Assembly (NCBI GenBank): GCA_947492175.1 | Contig: CANLMQ010000017.1 | Span: 62,001 to 126,000 of the forward strand | Origin: an uncultured Draconibacterium sp. | GTDB lineage: Bacteria; Bacteroidota; Bacteroidia; Bacteroidales; Prolixibacteraceae | Direction: 5' to 3' | Length of the DNA: 64,000 bases | Shown: positions 62,127 to 64,000 of the stretch, in pieces | Numbering within the stretch: the first letter of the stretch is position 1 | How the letters are laid out: every line of letters starts with the position of its first letter | Notes under the pieces: model-generated | Databases searched by the model: none | Told to the model about the DNA's origin: nothing | Seen by the model: the letters and a program-made list of their open reading frames with translations, nothing else | Translations under genes and position numbers: made by a program

Positions 62127-63497
62127 ATGAAACTGACGAAAAACAATATAATCCGCCTACTCTTTCTCTCTGTTTTTTCCGTGCTGCTAAATTTGGGAGT
62201 TCAAACTACTGCCTTTGCCGGCACTCAAAATGATGATGTTTTTGAGGAATTTACTGACGATTATAAACCGGGAGAAAAAAATAGTTGTTCAAACTGTTCG
62301 GTTGCTCACAATTGCGAAACAGGAAGTGGTACCTCGGCCCCACCCTGGTTAAAATATGTTTTTTGGTTTTTGATTTTGGCGGGCGGTGCAATCTACTTCA
62401 CAAAAAAGTTTAACTGGAAAATTGCAGCCTTACTTTTGGCTTTGATTGCGCTCGCATTTATTCCTAAAAAAGAGGCTTGCACCGGCAATGAATGTTGCAC
62501 TTCAAAAACACTGGTTGCAGAAGCCAAAATCCCACCTGCGGAAACAAGCGATGAATTCCAACCATTGGAGGAAACAGGTAACAACGATGAATTTGAAGAA
62601 TTTTCAGCACCCGGTGAGTTGGATGAATTTAGTGATTCCGGAAACGAATTTGAAGAATTTTCGGAAATTTCAACAAATGCGGAAGAACAAACATCAACTT
62701 CAATTTGGAGCAACCGCAACTTTACGCTCTCTGTTCTGGTGCTTACGTTAACTTTGATTGCAGGAATACTGGTTCGAAATAAAACCACACGTAAGCTCAG
62801 GATATTTATGCTGCTGGGCACCATGGTTTACCTTGGTTTTATCAATGGTGCCTGTCCCTGCATGATTTCAAGCTTTCAGAATGTGGTGCTTTATCTAATT
62901 GGAGTTGAAGTAAAACCTGTTTTATTGTTGTGGTTTTTAGGTCTGATTCCACTTACCTACTTTTTTGGAAAAGTGTGGTGTGGCTGGGTATGCCATTTGG
63001 GCGCTTTGCAGGAGTTTATCTTTCGGCCAGGCTTGTTAAATGTGCTTCAAAACCGAAAATCTCAGGTAGTTTTAAAATGGATTCGCCTCGCAACATTAGT
63101 CATGCTTGTTGCGCAAATTATAATTACACGAAGCAATATTTTTATTCATTACGATCCATTCAAAGTAGCCTACAACTTATTTTCTGCAAATACCTTGGGC
63201 TATGTTTTAGTTGCTGTAATGTTGGTTTCATCGATTTTGATTTACCGCCCTTTTTGCCGTGCGTTTTGCCCGGTTGGTTTAATTCTTGGCTGGATTACGC
63301 ACATTCCGGGAGCCTCAAAACTCGGTAAAACCAGTAGCTGCATTGACTGTAAAACCTGCAGCAATTCGTGCAAATACAACGCAATGGTGTATGAAAACAA
63401 AAAAAGTTTACTCGATAATGAAGACTGCATTCTATGTGGCGATTGCATCGACAGTTGCAAATTTTCTTCTCTCGAAATTAAAGGAATAGCAAAATGA
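62127..63497 (+). CDS. NosR/NapH-like membrane polyferredoxin with FEEF motifs
   Basis: Protein of 456 residues. After a signal/membrane start, a segment with SCSNCSVAHNC and two membrane helices, there is an acidic linker at about 145-190 in which the motif D/N-E-F-E-E-F is repeated (NDEFEEF, LDEFSDS, NEFEEF); an earlier DVFEEF lies at about residue 37. Then come NosR/NapH-type helices with WCGWVCHLGALQEF and YRPFCRAFCPVG, and two 4Fe-4S motifs near the C-terminus, CIDCKTCSNSC and CILCGDCIDSC. It likely passes electrons across the inner membrane. It overlaps the next gene by 4 nt (ATGA). Confidence 0.85.
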   Translation: MKLTKNNIIRLLFLSVFSVLLNLGVQTTAFAGTQNDDVFEEFTDDYKPGEKNSCSNCSVAHNCETGSGTSAPPWLKYVFWFLILAGGAIYFTKKFNWKIAALLLALIALAFIPKKEACTGNECCTSKTLVAEAKIPPAETSDEFQPLEETGNNDEFEEFSAPGELDEFSDSGNEFEEFSEISTNAEEQTSTSIWSNRNFTLSVLVLTLTLIAGILVRNKTTRKLRIFMLLGTMVYLGFINGACPCMISSFQNVVLYLIGVEVKPVLLLWFLGLIPLTYFFGKVWCGWVCHLGALQEFIFRPGLLNVLQNRKSQVVLKWIRLATLVMLVAQIIITRSNIFIHYDPFKVAYNLFSANTLGYVLVAVMLVSSILIYRPFCRAFCPVGLILGWITHIPGASKLGKTSSCIDCKTCSNSCKYNAMVYENKKSLLDNEDCILCGDCIDSCKFSSLEIKGIAK

Positions 63498-64000
63498 CAA
63501 AATCACTTCTTACCATATTCGTACTATTAAATGCTTTTATAGTTCGGGCACAATGGGAATGCCCCAGCAAACTGGCAGCGCATCTCGATCCCGCCTTTGG
63601 AAGTCCGGTTTTAATCGGCTTCGAAACAGAACTCTCATCCGGTATCCTGGATGGAAATTCGATTAATACAGCAATGGGATTTTTAGGGATGGATTTTTCT
63701 ACCCAAAATCACTCTCTCTATTTTGAAGGCGGAGTGAAAGCATGGTGGAAATACGATTTCGAAAAAGACATACTCTTTGACCAGTACCGTTTGGGGCTTC
63801 GCGAAATGTTTTACCAGTACCGGGGAGAACTAAGTAATTTTACATTTGGATTACAAACTTCTACTTTCGACGACCATTACCTTTTGAATGAACGTGTGGC
63901 GGGAGCCAGTTACAAATTAGATATGGGCCGCTGGAAATTTAATGCTTATGGAGGAACGGTTACCAAAGACTTTGCCCGAAACGGGATTTTCTGTACCACC
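63494..64000 (+). CDS. Exported protein of polyferredoxin operon, 3' end beyond window
   Basis: ATG at 63494 overlaps the TGA of the polyferredoxin gene (ATGA). 169 codons are visible: a signal peptide (LLTIFVLLNAFIVRAQ) followed by a strand-rich region (GGVKAWWKYDFEKDI, YRGELSNFTFGLQTST, AGASYKLDMGRWKFNAYGGT) as in outer-membrane proteins. Together with the two genes before it this suggests an electron-transfer chain reaching the outer membrane. The rest lies outside the window. Confidence 0.75.
   Translation, partial: MTKSLLTIFVLLNAFIVRAQWECPSKLAAHLDPAFGSPVLIGFETELSSGILDGNSINTAMGFLGMDFSTQNHSLYFEGGVKAWWKYDFEKDILFDQYRLGLREMFYQYRGELSNFTFGLQTSTFDDHYLLNERVAGASYKLDMGRWKFNAYGGTVTKDFARNGIFCTT

Overview
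The window is chromosomal DNA from a member of the Bacteroidota, most likely a Bacteroidales/Marinilabiliales-type marine or sediment anaerobe. This rests on a TonB receptor with an STN domain beside FecR and ECF sigma genes, promoters of the TTTG-N19/20-TAnnTTTG type (clear at 19157-19188 and 60718-60748), and Bacteroidota-typical families (DUF3667, DUF5522, DUF5009, GH3-like, NIPSNAP, LVIVD). TGA is a normal stop here: the relaxase gene and the polyferredoxin gene both end in it. No rRNA, tRNA or CRISPR array was found.

Layout. 1-3522: a TonB-dependent receptor (cut by the window edge), its FecR-type anti-sigma factor and an ECF sigma factor, all on the minus strand. About 4366-12567: an integrated mobilizable element with relaxase, MobC-like protein, a candidate oriT (perfect 20-bp inverted repeat), a DnaC-like ATPase, a replication-type gene broken by an in-frame TGA, an excisionase-like HTH gene, a GC-rich structured non-coding block, a HipB/HipA toxin-antitoxin pair, a tyrosine recombinase and a double-HTH protein. 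It lies next to dnaK. 12733-25351: housekeeping and accessory genes: dnaK, two related outer-membrane barrel genes flanking a DUF5009 acyltransferase gene interrupted by TGA, panB, an RluA-type pseudouridine synthase, cytidine deaminase, a glucosaminidase/LysM protein, a hydrolase-AraC-VOC operon and a cassette-like orphan gene. 25670-25997: a degenerate 41-bp tandem array with no coding sense. 26011-38725: sigma/anti-sigma pair, tyrS, two envelope-polysaccharide genes, DUF5522-fmt, membrane proteins, a GH3-like adenylating enzyme, a deoxynucleoside kinase and a PfkB kinase. 38934-55467: a six-PAS hybrid histidine kinase, a TGS-uridine kinase-like protein, uvrA, a lytic transglycosylase, an LVIVD lipoprotein with a barrel protein, and uxaB-uxaA for galacturonate breakdown. 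55869-56351: a degenerate 21-bp tandem array of about 23 units. 56555-64000: a second cassette-like orphan lipoprotein gene, a metallophosphoesterase, an aldo/keto reductase with a NIPSNAP protein, a hydrolase and the start of a polyferredoxin operon that leaves the window.

The least explained material is non-coding. The two long tandem arrays have exact periods (21 and 41 bp) but strongly diverged units, with A-rich stretches recurring in phase. Two attC-like repeats share a 54-nt core 32 kb apart, and each closes a short segment carrying one exported orphan protein. These four observations can be checked directly in the sequence and are the main candidates for something undescribed.
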